DNA from: Cyclobacteriaceae bacterium
Lineage (GTDB): Bacteria; Bacteroidota; Bacteroidia; Cytophagales; Cyclobacteriaceae
DNA: 5,800 nt
Direction of reading: 5' to 3'
NCBI GenBank assembly: GCA_029880385.1
Contig: JAOUOM010000162.1
Location: 1-5,800 of the forward strand
This document shows, piece after piece, positions 1-5,800 of the stretch (the first letter of the stretch is position 1; each line of letters starts with the position of its first letter). Position numbers and translations under genes: made by a program. The notes under the pieces are model-generated. The model was not told the DNA's origin and ran no database searches. It saw only the letters and a program-made list of their open reading frames with translations.

Positions 1-1176
1 ATCACACTGTCCGGTGGATGGGGAGGTGTTTTTGGCTTTGTCGGTACCTTAGGTGTTAGTTTTAATAACTTTTCGGTACGCAAAGCCATCGGCTTAAAAA
101 CATTTCCGCCAATGGGAGATGGTCAACGTTTGTCATTAAACGGACAGGCCAACGGTCGGCGGTACCAAAGCTATTCGTTCAGTTTCTCGGAGCCCTGGCT
201 GGGTGGCCGTAAACCCAATAGTTTTGGTGTATCATATACCAATTCCATCCAGCGTCAAATCGACTACCGAACAAATGAGATGTATGGATGGATGAAACTT
301 TCAGGAATTACGCTGACCCTGGGACGCAGAGTCAAATGGCCTGACGATTTCTTTGTGGTCAGTAATTCGATCGGATATCTCCAGTACAACATTTACAACT
401 TCCCACGCTTTGCCTTTAGCAAGGGGATTTCAAACAGTGTCACATTAAACACAACCATAGCAAGACGTTCTTCTGACAACCCAATGTACCCCACACGGGG
501 CTCGGATGTAACCCTAAGTTCAAACCTCACGCCTCCTTATTCGCTGTTTAATTCCATCAATTACGAAACCGCAACCAATGAGGAGAAATACAAGTGGATC
601 GAATACCACAAGTGGAACTTTGACGCAAAGTATTACCTTCCGCTCACAGAAAAACTGGTGTTGGCTCCCAGGTTGCATTTCGGATTCATCGGAACCTATT
701 CGAGGCGGGCACAAGCCGGTCCGTTTGAACGGTTTATCTTAGGAGGCTCAGGTCTTACAGCCGGCCAGGGTCAAAATTATTTGTTAGGAAGTGATGTGGT
801 AGGTCTCAGGGGCTACCCCGATCCAGACCCGTATTCCTCAGGTGAGTCGTCGGTGACCCCATATGATGATGTCAATAAAATCATAGGTGGTACCATGTTC
901 ACCAAATATGTACTGGAATTGCGTTACCCGGTTTCCCTCGCCCCGACAGCCACCATTTATCTGCTGACGTATGTTGAGGCCGGAAATAACGTAAACAACT
1001 TTAGCCAATACAATCCATACGACCTAAAACGATCCGCCGGAGTAGGTGCACGTATATTTATGCCTGCATTTGGGTTGCTCGGTTTGGACTGGGGCTATGG
1101 CTTTGACCCTGTCTTTGGTGGTACCGGTCCGGCCGGAACACAGTTTCATTTTTCAATCGGACAACAAATCAGGTAA
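1..1176 (+). CDS. bamA: Outer membrane protein assembly factor BamA, C-terminal part (5' end outside window)
   Basis: This is the last 391 codons of BamA (Omp85 family), the outer-membrane beta-barrel that inserts other barrel proteins. The frame is open from base 1, so the first ATG (112) is internal and is not the start; the POTRA domains lie upstream of the window. What is visible is almost the whole barrel: a Gly-rich first-strand region (GGWGGVFGFVGTLG), then SFSEPWLGG, the NPMYPTRGS segment typical of Bacteroidota BamA, and the L6-loop motif LRGY at nt 805-816, equivalent to the conserved VRGF/Y. Strands then alternate to the end. The C-terminus reads FHFSIGQQIR: it resembles a BamA beta-signal, but the last residues are Ile-Arg and not the usual Phe or Trp. 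The stop lies 3 nt before the next gene, an ompH/skp homologue, which is the usual Bacteroidota order. The identification is very secure; only the 5' extent is unknown. Confidence 0.96.
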   Translation: MTLSGGWGGVFGFVGTLGVSFNNFSVRKAIGLKTFPPMGDGQRLSLNGQANGRRYQSYSFSFSEPWLGGRKPNSFGVSYTNSIQRQIDYRTNEMYGWMKLSGITLTLGRRVKWPDDFFVVSNSIGYLQYNIYNFPRFAFSKGISNSVTLNTTIARRSSDNPMYPTRGSDVTLSSNLTPPYSLFNSINYETATNEEKYKWIEYHKWNFDAKYYLPLTEKLVLAPRLHFGFIGTYSRRAQAGPFERFILGGSGLTAGQGQNYLLGSDVVGLRGYPDPDPYSSGESSVTPYDDVNKIIGGTMFTKYVLELRYPVSLAPTATIYLLTYVEAGNNVNNFSQYNPYDLKRSAGVGARIFMPAFGLLGLDWGYGFDPVFGGTGPAGTQFHFSIGQQIR

Positions 1177-1179
1177 ATT

Positions 1180-1710
1180 ATGGCACGAATCTGGCTTTCC
1201 CTATTGTGCATCGTGATGGTTTTACCCGTTACTTTTGCCCAAAAGTTTGGCTATGTGGATATGACATATATCCTGAAGCAAATGCCGGAATATAGCCAGG
1301 CGCAAGCCGAAATAGAAAAACTGGCCAAAGGGTGGGAGGACGAAATCCAACAGATGTATGAAGAAATAGAGAAAATGGAAGCCACCTACCAGGCAGAAGA
1401 AATACTGCTCACCGTAGACATGAAAAATGACAGGCGGGCAGAAATAGACAGGAAAATGAATGAATTGAAAGAATACCAAAAACAAATCTTTGGATTTGAT
1501 GGGCTATATTTCCTGAAAAAAAAAGAACTGATAAAACCAGTACAGGATTTGGTGTTTGAATCTGTGGAACGGGTCGCTAAAAACAACAGGCTCCAGATTG
1601 TTTTTGACAAATCAGGAGATCTGATTATGATTTATACGGATCCGGTACATGATTACACAGATTTTGTATTGGAAGAATTGGGATTATTAAAAGATCAAAC
1701 GTCGAATTAG
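1180..1710 (+). CDS. OmpH/Skp-like periplasmic chaperone, first tandem copy
   Basis: Skp/OmpH-family proteins are periplasmic trimers that hold unfolded outer-membrane proteins in solution on the way to BamA. The 176 residues fit the family's usual size. Residues 1-20 form a signal peptide (hydrophobic core LLCIVMVLPV, predicted cleavage TFA|QK). Next come the family opening KFGYVDMTYILKQMPEY (22-38), a long charged helical hairpin rich in Glu, Lys and Gln (about 40-125), and a returning C-terminal segment KNNRLQIVFDKSG with a final FVLEELGL helix. By hand count the mature chain has about 32 acidic and 21 basic residues, clearly acidic, unlike the basic E. coli Skp. The ATG is 3 nt after the bamA stop, so the two are probably co-transcribed and may be translationally coupled. 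An A9 run (1516-1524) encodes KKK in frame. The protein is clearly paralogous to the next gene. The family call is secure; specific clients cannot be inferred. Confidence 0.93.
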   Translation: MARIWLSLLCIVMVLPVTFAQKFGYVDMTYILKQMPEYSQAQAEIEKLAKGWEDEIQQMYEEIEKMEATYQAEEILLTVDMKNDRRAEIDRKMNELKEYQKQIFGFDGLYFLKKKELIKPVQDLVFESVERVAKNNRLQIVFDKSGDLIMIYTDPVHDYTDFVLEELGLLKDQTSN

Positions 1711-1722
1711 AAACAGTAGATT

Positions 1723-2253
1723 ATGAAAATCAAATTTTTTATTACCACTCTGGCAGTCTGTAGTCTAGGAATCCTTTCTGCACAGAACATGAAAATCGGT
1801 TATACCAATGCTGAGTATATCCTGGGAATGTTACCGGAAGCCAAGCAGATTGATGCTGAGTTGAGAGCCTATGAAAACCAGCTGCAAAACCAATTACAAG
1901 CCAAATACAAAGATTTTCAGGCCAAAATGGCCGATTATCAGGCAAATGAGGCTTCTTATAATGATTTGGTACGGACTGACAAACAAAATGAACTTCAGGG
2001 TCTGCAACAATCTATCCAGGAGTTTCAGGCAAATGCAGAAGAATCCCTGATCAAAAAACGTAACCAGCTTCTTCAGCCTGCTATTGAAAAAATAGGTACG
2101 GCCATCAAGGCAGTAGCCGTCGAAAATGGATATACACATATATTCAGCGAAGGAACCTCCGGAGTAGATGTCCTGCTGTACGCCAGTGAGCAGTTTGATG
2201 TTACCGACCTGATATTGAAAAAACTGGGCGTAACACCTCCTACACAGAAATAA
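1723..2253 (+). CDS. OmpH/Skp-like periplasmic chaperone, second tandem copy
   Basis: This is a second OmpH/Skp-family protein, also 176 residues, 12 nt after the first. A signal peptide covers residues 1-20 (basic MKIK, hydrophobic core, predicted cleavage LSA|QN). The Cys at residue 13 is not in a lipobox, because Val rather than Gly/Ala/Ser precedes it, so a soluble periplasmic protein is expected. The mature protein opens with KIGYTNAEYILGMLPEAKQ, matching KFGYVDMTYILKQMPEY of its neighbour. A long helical region rich in Gln, Asn and Ala follows (about 40-125), then NGYTHIFSEGTSGVDVLLYAS and a final VTDLILKKLGV helix. The two copies align end to end but differ strongly in the helical arms, so the duplication is old; the arms may favour different clients (inference). 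It is the last gene before the hairpin at 2276-2305 and was probably transcribed from upstream of bamA. Tandem ompH copies behind bamA are common in Bacteroidota. Confidence 0.93.
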   Translation: MKIKFFITTLAVCSLGILSAQNMKIGYTNAEYILGMLPEAKQIDAELRAYENQLQNQLQAKYKDFQAKMADYQANEASYNDLVRTDKQNELQGLQQSIQEFQANAEESLIKKRNQLLQPAIEKIGTAIKAVAVENGYTHIFSEGTSGVDVLLYASEQFDVTDLILKKLGVTPPTQK

Positions 2254-2275
2254 GAAAAAGCATTTGACTGCATAC

Positions 2276-2305
2276 AAACCCTGGTTGTCTCAGCCGGGGT
2301 TTTTT
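2276..2305 (+). terminator. Rho-independent terminator after the bamA-ompH-ompH unit
   Basis: The left arm AAACCCTGGTTG (2276-2287) pairs with the right arm CAGCCGGGGTTT (2291-2302) around a TCT loop. This makes a stem of up to 12 bp with two G-U wobbles, followed by an unbroken T run (2300-2305). It starts 22 nt after the second ompH stop. The T run overlaps the stop codon of the convergent chrA (2304-2306). Read on the minus strand the same stem is followed only by TTTGT, so it may end chrA transcripts as well, but less efficiently. Confidence 0.8.
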
Positions 2306-3485
2306 ATTGAAATACAAACCCCATAACCAGGCCGGCAATAATGATAAAAGGGGTTGGTATCTTGGAAAAAAACATGAGAAACGTCGTTCCAAACATTAAA
2401 AAATAATTGATAAAGGTAATCTCAATCGGTTCGATCAAATAAAATGTAGCCGCTATTACCATACCCGAACTCACCGCATTGATCCCCTCCAGGGATGCTT
2501 TTATGCCACGGTATTTTTTCAGGTCTTCCCAAAAACGACTTACAAAGAAAATCAAAAAAGTGCCTGGCAGGAATATCCCAGCTGATGCCAGCAATGCACC
2601 TACGATTTCTCCTCCCATGCCCCAATCACGCATGATCAATGCACCCAAATAGGCCGAAAATGAAAAAGTGGGGCCTGGCAATGCCTGTACCAGGGCATAA
2701 CCCGATAGAAATTCCTCTGACGTTAGGTAATGTTTGAACTCGACAAACTCTGTAAACAATAAGGGGATCAGGACCTGGCCTCCGCCAAAAATCATGGAGC
2801 CATTACGATAGAAATTTTCAAACGTACGAATGGGAAGGGATTTGAACACGCCCCCTAATACCGCCGCTGCGATGAGCACACCCGCCCAGAGCAAAAAATT
2901 GGACCAATTGATCTTCATCCGTCCCTTTTTCTCCTTTTCCTGTTTTTTATACTTGAACGCAGTAATAAACCCACCCAATAACAATAACACAGGAAACGCA
3001 TACGGTGACCGTAAATAAAAGGAAGCAGCAGCTGACACAAGCATAAGAAAATACCCGTCTTTGGTTGATACCACACTGCTCGCAATACGATAGGCTGAAT
3101 AGGCCACAATACCAACTGCCATTGGTTGCACAAACCGGAGAAATTCCAACGAAATATGCATGTCGTTAAGGTAATTGACCGTAAGGGCTGCAGCAGTCAT
3201 GAAAATAACGGCCGGAAGCACCCATACCAATAGAGTAAGGTAGGCCAAGCCTGGCCCGCCGATTTTAAACCCCAGGGCCGTAATGGTTTGGGTAGATGTA
3301 GGACCTGGCAATATCTGGCACAATGCAAACAATTCAATAAGATCCTTTTCATGCAAATACCCCCGTTTTTTTACCATCATGTCCATAAACATGGCGATGT
3401 GGGCCTGAGGACCGCCAAACGAGGTGACAGACAAAATGAGTACATCCCTCAGAAAAATAAAATATCGTACCCTCCGGAACGTCAT
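2304..3485 (-). CDS. chrA: Chromate transporter, two-domain ChrA (CHR family)
   Basis: This is an inner-membrane protein of the CHR family; characterised members export chromate using the proton motive force. The 393 residues match the long, two-domain form. The N-terminal CHR half contains SFGGPQAHIA (22-31) and LPGPTSTQ (59-66). The C-terminal half repeats the pattern with FGGGQVLIPLL (233-243) and QALPGPTFSF (267-276). A lysine-rich linker (about 180-191) lies between them, and several hydrophobic spans occur in each half. Start choice: the ATG at 3485 directly follows the stop of the upstream oxygenase gene (TAAATG), and the conserved SFGGP motif begins only 21 residues later, leaving no room for a later start. 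A purine-rich GAAGAG ends 4 nt before the ATG. Translational coupling to the oxygenase is likely. The family is certain; that chromate is the physiological substrate in this organism is not shown, since many CHR proteins are uncharacterised. Confidence 0.94.
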   Translation of the reverse strand: MTFRRVRYFIFLRDVLILSVTSFGGPQAHIAMFMDMMVKKRGYLHEKDLIELFALCQILPGPTSTQTITALGFKIGGPGLAYLTLLVWVLPAVIFMTAAALTVNYLNDMHISLEFLRFVQPMAVGIVAYSAYRIASSVVSTKDGYFLMLVSAAASFYLRSPYAFPVLLLLGGFITAFKYKKQEKEKKGRMKINWSNFLLWAGVLIAAAVLGGVFKSLPIRTFENFYRNGSMIFGGGQVLIPLLFTEFVEFKHYLTSEEFLSGYALVQALPGPTFSFSAYLGALIMRDWGMGGEIVGALLASAGIFLPGTFLIFFVSRFWEDLKKYRGIKASLEGINAVSSGMVIAATFYLIEPIEITFINYFLMFGTTFLMFFSKIPTPFIIIAGLVMGFVFQ

Positions 3486-4448
3486 TTAACTCTTCAATCC
3501 TATTTCACGGAGCCTCTCATCCAAAAACTCACCCGCAAGAATATCCGTGTAGCCCTTGGGGTTTGCCTCATCCACACAACTTGGCAGGCATGAAAGATCC
3601 ATGGACGAAACCGGATGCATAAAAAATGGTATGGAATACCGTGGTGATCCCATCTGGTCCCGTGGTGGGTTCACGACCCGATGGATCGTTGATTTTAATT
3701 TATTATTGGTCAATCGCGATAGCATGTCACCTACGTTTACCACGATCTGCTCGGGTAGAGCCGTAATGGGGATCCACCTGCCATCCCTGCGCAGCACTTG
3801 CAGGCCATCGGCACTTGCCCCCATCAACAACGTGATCAAATTAATATCGCCATGCTCGGCAGCCCGTACTGCATCCAGTGGAATACTATCCGGGTCATCG
3901 ATTGGGAAATAATGGATAGCCCGTAATATGCTGTTGCCCTGACGTGCCTTTTCATCAAAGTAATGTTCCTCCAGGCCCAGGTAGAGGGCAATTGCGCGCA
4001 GCATGTCCAATCCTGCTTCCTGCAACACCCTGAAGGCTTCGAGGGAAAGTTTCTCGAAATTTTCAATCTCATCGGGCCAAATATTGGCCGGGTATTCTGC
4101 CAGCCGGGTATCGTCCGGCTGTCCGATATGGTAAAATTCCTTCAGGTCTGCCGTTTTAAATCCTTTTGCTTTTTCCTTGTTTTTGGAAATGTAGCCCCGT
4201 TGACCAAAAATTTCCGGTTTTTCATAACGCTTTTTCACCTCATCCGGCAACGAAAAAAATGCCTGGATCACCTGATATAACTGCCCGGACAACTCTGCCG
4301 AAAGTCCATGGTTCTTAATGGCAACGAAACCAATTGACTGATAGGCTGCCCCAAGATCCGCGACAAATTTCTGCTTGTCCACGGTTGTCCCATTCTTGAA
4401 ATCATTTAGATCCAGCGAAGGGATTTCATCGTATAGCAACTGATCCAT
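3486..4448 (-). CDS. 2-oxoglutarate/Fe(II)-dependent oxygenase, isopenicillin N synthase-like
   Basis: This cytoplasmic non-haem iron oxygenase has the IPNS/DIOX fold and 320 residues, typical for the family. The N-terminal DIOX_N-type domain begins at IPSLDLNDF (9-17) and includes GFVAIKNHGLS (40-50) and FFSLPDEVKKRY (64-75). The catalytic jelly roll carries the iron triad His199-x-Asp201 (in EHGDINLITLL) and His256 (in STIHRVVNPP). Arg270-x-Ser272 (RYSIPFF) would bind the 2-oxoglutarate carboxylate. All the required residues are present, so an active enzyme is expected. No signal peptide is seen. It lies 29 nt after recO, with an A8 run in the leader just upstream of the ATG, and its stop directly abuts the chrA start. 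The family spans hydroxylation, desaturation and ring closure, so the substrate cannot be read from the sequence; a role in beta-lactam synthesis is not supported, as no such partner genes are present. Confidence 0.9.
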   Translation of the reverse strand: MDQLLYDEIPSLDLNDFKNGTTVDKQKFVADLGAAYQSIGFVAIKNHGLSAELSGQLYQVIQAFFSLPDEVKKRYEKPEIFGQRGYISKNKEKAKGFKTADLKEFYHIGQPDDTRLAEYPANIWPDEIENFEKLSLEAFRVLQEAGLDMLRAIALYLGLEEHYFDEKARQGNSILRAIHYFPIDDPDSIPLDAVRAAEHGDINLITLLMGASADGLQVLRRDGRWIPITALPEQIVVNVGDMLSRLTNNKLKSTIHRVVNPPRDQMGSPRYSIPFFMHPVSSMDLSCLPSCVDEANPKGYTDILAGEFLDERLREIGLKS

Positions 4449-4477
4449 ACATGATTTTTTTTGATAAAAATAAGGGA

Positions 4478-5152
4478 TTAATGAAAAACCTGCTGCAATA
4501 CTTTCAGTGATTTGATCTCCCCGAAGTAATCAACGTGATGTTTGTAATAATTTAAAAGTACCAAAAGGCCTTTGTATCGCATTTCGCCACTGGCCTGTAT
4601 GACTGCCTGATAATCTGACTCCACTATTTTCTGTAACATAAAAACCGTTTCCTGGTCAGCCCCGGGTGTATGGGATACCAGTTCACCCATATTGTGGATG
4701 CCAAATCCTACAAACCGGGAAAGCCGTACCAAAAAAATGAGATGGAAATTTTCAAAACCCTCGCCCAACTGGTCATAAAAGATGATCGAATCCCATAAAA
4801 ATTGAAAAAGAGGACGATTGGCAGCCGACTCATGGTAAAGCAGGCGTGAAACAACTTCCGATAAAAACAGAACCACACTTCCTTTTCTCACATTTGCGGA
4901 TATGGATTGATGGGAGTACAGCATTTTGCTGTCACTCATGCGATGAATGTCTTTTCCTTTGTGGTAATAGGCCAGGATTTCCAGTAAAGTAAACGGCTGG
5001 TAATTTCCAATGCTGCGCTTTGATTTCTGACTCCTGATGCCATTGACCACAAATGACTGCATGCCATATTCTTCCGTATAGATACGCACAATGATGCTAG
5101 ATTCCTTGTACCGAAGGTATTGGAGCACGATACCCCGCGTTTTTTCGATCAT
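4478..5152 (-). CDS. recO: DNA repair protein RecO
   Basis: RecO acts in the RecFOR pathway: it binds DNA and RecR and helps load RecA onto SSB-covered single strands at gaps. The 224 residues fit the family. The N-terminal OB-fold shows the characteristic opening KTRGIVLQYLRYKESSIIVRIYTEEYGMQSFVVNGIRS (about 4-41) and QPFTLLEILAYYHKGKDIHRMSDSK (about 52-76). The rest is the helical domain, with LFLSEVVSRLLYHE (about 95-108) and FENFHLIFLVRLSRFVGFG (about 133-151). The protein has no cysteine at all, so the zinc-binding Cys cluster of some RecO proteins (such as the Deinococcus one) is absent. The ATG at 5152 overlaps the upstream gene's TGA in an ATGA arrangement, which both supports this start and suggests translational coupling. 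The gene was recognised by overall resemblance, in particular the N-terminal block, and there is no serious alternative. Confidence 0.92.
   Translation of the reverse strand: MIEKTRGIVLQYLRYKESSIIVRIYTEEYGMQSFVVNGIRSQKSKRSIGNYQPFTLLEILAYYHKGKDIHRMSDSKMLYSHQSISANVRKGSVVLFLSEVVSRLLYHESAANRPLFQFLWDSIIFYDQLGEGFENFHLIFLVRLSRFVGFGIHNMGELVSHTPGADQETVFMLQKIVESDYQAVIQASGEMRYKGLLVLLNYYKHHVDYFGEIKSLKVLQQVFH
5149..5152 (-). promoter_or_regulatory. ATGA stop/start overlap between the PorZ-like gene and recO
   Basis: On the minus strand the last codon of the PorZ-like gene, CCA, is followed by TGA, and recO begins with the ATG that shares four bases with this stop. Such overlaps usually allow a terminating ribosome to restart on the next gene. 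No separate promoter for recO would fit between them, so recO expression probably depends on the upstream gene or on a promoter inside it. Confidence 0.7.
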
Positions 5153-5800
5153 GGCAAAACGACAAATTTCCCTACAAAAGTCTCCTGCCCGTCTGCTGAG
5201 CTGCTAAATACCAGGTAGACCCCAAACCCTGCCTTGGCACCGGAATAGCTACGCATATCCCAGGATGCCGTACTGCCATTCGCCATCACCTCTGCTACAA
5301 CATGGCCCGAAACAGTCGTGATCTTCACCCGTGCATTCATCGCCAATCCGGATATCCCCACTTCCCCCGAAAAAGAAGAAGTATGGATCGGATTTGGAAA
5401 TACGATGACTTGCTGGTGATGTGGCAACGGATCGGATGAATTGGTCCGCAGTGAAACCAGTCCCTGGCTGGTGAGCACATACAGCGTACCTGTGCTCCCC
5501 TGGTACAACAGGCCCTCAATAACCGAGGAAGGTAAAAAACTATTCTCGGCCGTGAAATGATGAATTTCGTGCTGTAATAACGGATCATACAAAAACAAGC
5601 CCTTTGTCGTACCAAACCACCTGCGGTTACCCCCGTCAATGGCAATACGGGTGGCACCCGCATCGGCATGTAGCTGTCCATCATCGAAATAGGGTTCGAG
5701 GGCATTATCCGTATCAAAGACGAAGGTTGCATCATCAAAAAACCGGATTCCCTTTTCCGTACATATCCATGCCTGGTCTTCCCAATCAATGGCCATGTCC
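5149..5800 (-). CDS. Beta-propeller protein with T9SS type A sorting domain, PorZ-like (5' end outside window)
   Basis: This is the C-terminal part of a secreted beta-propeller protein. The frame stays open to the window edge, so the ATG at 5796 is probably internal. Counting residues from that ATG, two copies of the two-component-regulator propeller motif are visible: AIDWEDQAWICTEKGIRFFD (2-21) and IAIDGGNRRWFGTTKGLFLYD (51-71). A further strand-rich stretch, TLYVLTSQGLVSLRT, follows (104-118). Residues from about 129 form a T9SS type A C-terminal domain: VIVFPNP, then VKITTVSGHVVAEV, ASWDMRSYSGAKAGFGVYLVF and the ending KFVVLP (nt about 5412-5152). This domain directs export across the outer membrane by the type IX system. 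The architecture, plus the overlap with recO, suggests PorZ, a surface T9SS component that retains its CTD. With most of the protein outside the window this remains likely rather than proven; another propeller cargo protein is the alternative. Confidence 0.82.
   Translation of the reverse strand, partial: DMAIDWEDQAWICTEKGIRFFDDATFVFDTDNALEPYFDDGQLHADAGATRIAIDGGNRRWFGTTKGLFLYDPLLQHEIHHFTAENSFLPSSVIEGLLYQGSTGTLYVLTSQGLVSLRTNSSDPLPHHQQVIVFPNPIHTSSFSGEVGISGLAMNARVKITTVSGHVVAEVMANGSTASWDMRSYSGAKAGFGVYLVFSSSADGQETFVGKFVVLP

Noticed and set aside
43..1125. Four GGTACC palindromes (43, 161, 889, 1120), all within bamA
   Set aside because: Three are in-frame GGT-ACC encoding Gly-Thr, so codon preference explains them; no spacing or flanking pattern suggests a binding site.
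1759..1761. Cys13 in the second OmpH signal peptide as a possible lipoprotein acylation site
   Set aside because: The residue before Cys is Val, not Gly/Ala/Ser, and a good signal peptidase I site (LSA|QN) follows.
1222..2277. Minus-strand open frames opposite the ompH genes (for example 1222-1485, 1894-2277), rich in Phe, Cys and Leu
   Set aside because: The composition is what the reverse complement of Glu/Lys/Gln-rich coiled-coil genes gives; no family resemblance.
3288..4280. Several open frames on the plus strand opposite the oxygenase and chrA (for example 3288-3593, 3556-3912, 3963-4280)
   Set aside because: They lie antisense to genes with intact family motifs, have unusual amino acid composition, and show no recognisable domain or start context.
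3486..4448. Isopenicillin N synthase in a beta-lactam biosynthetic cluster
   Set aside because: Only the fold and iron ligands match; no peptide synthetase or other beta-lactam genes are in the window, and the family is functionally broad.
4449..4477. Possible Bacteroidota-type promoter (-7 TAnnTTTG, -33 TTTG) before the oxygenase gene
   Set aside because: The best minus-strand candidate, TATTTTTA, misses the final G and has no proper -33 element at the right distance; the A8 leader is equally well explained as a translation-initiation context.
5337..5789. Overlapping minus-strand 150-codon frame within the PorZ-like gene
   Set aside because: It is a shifted-frame shadow of the propeller/CTD gene, whose own frame shows clear repeat and sorting motifs.

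Overview
The window looks like an ordinary, gene-dense stretch of a Bacteroidota chromosome. Four things support this: a BamA of the Bacteroidota type followed by two tandem OmpH/Skp-like chaperones, a C-terminal type IX secretion (T9SS) sorting domain, start sites mostly without a strong Shine-Dalgarno sequence, and moderate GC content. A Cytophagales- or Chitinophagia-like member is my guess; the sequence alone does not fix the class. I see no RNA gene, insertion sequence, CRISPR array or prophage part.

Left third, plus strand (1-2253): the 3' part of bamA (cut by the window edge), then two ompH/skp paralogues of 176 codons each. Spacers are only 3 and 12 nt, so this is one outer-membrane-biogenesis transcription unit. 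The Skp-like proteins would carry unfolded outer-membrane proteins across the periplasm to the BamA insertase. A hairpin followed by T6 (2276-2305) ends the unit.

Right two thirds, minus strand (2304-5800), convergent with the first unit and read from right to left: the 3' end of a beta-propeller protein with a T9SS C-terminal domain (PorZ-like, cut by the window edge); recO, overlapping it by 4 nt (ATGA); an isopenicillin N synthase-like 2-oxoglutarate/Fe(II) oxygenase, 29 nt further on; and a two-domain chromate transporter (ChrA) whose ATG directly abuts the oxygenase stop (TAAATG). The spacing suggests one co-transcribed group of four genes, or two pairs.

The only intergenic sequences are short (3, 12, 50 and 29 nt), and I could account for essentially every base. 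I did not find a convincing undescribed system. The points most worth a second look are the tight oxygenase-chrA pairing, the PorZ-like/recO overlap, the acidic character of both Skp-like proteins, and the BamA C-terminus, which ends in Ile-Arg rather than an aromatic residue.
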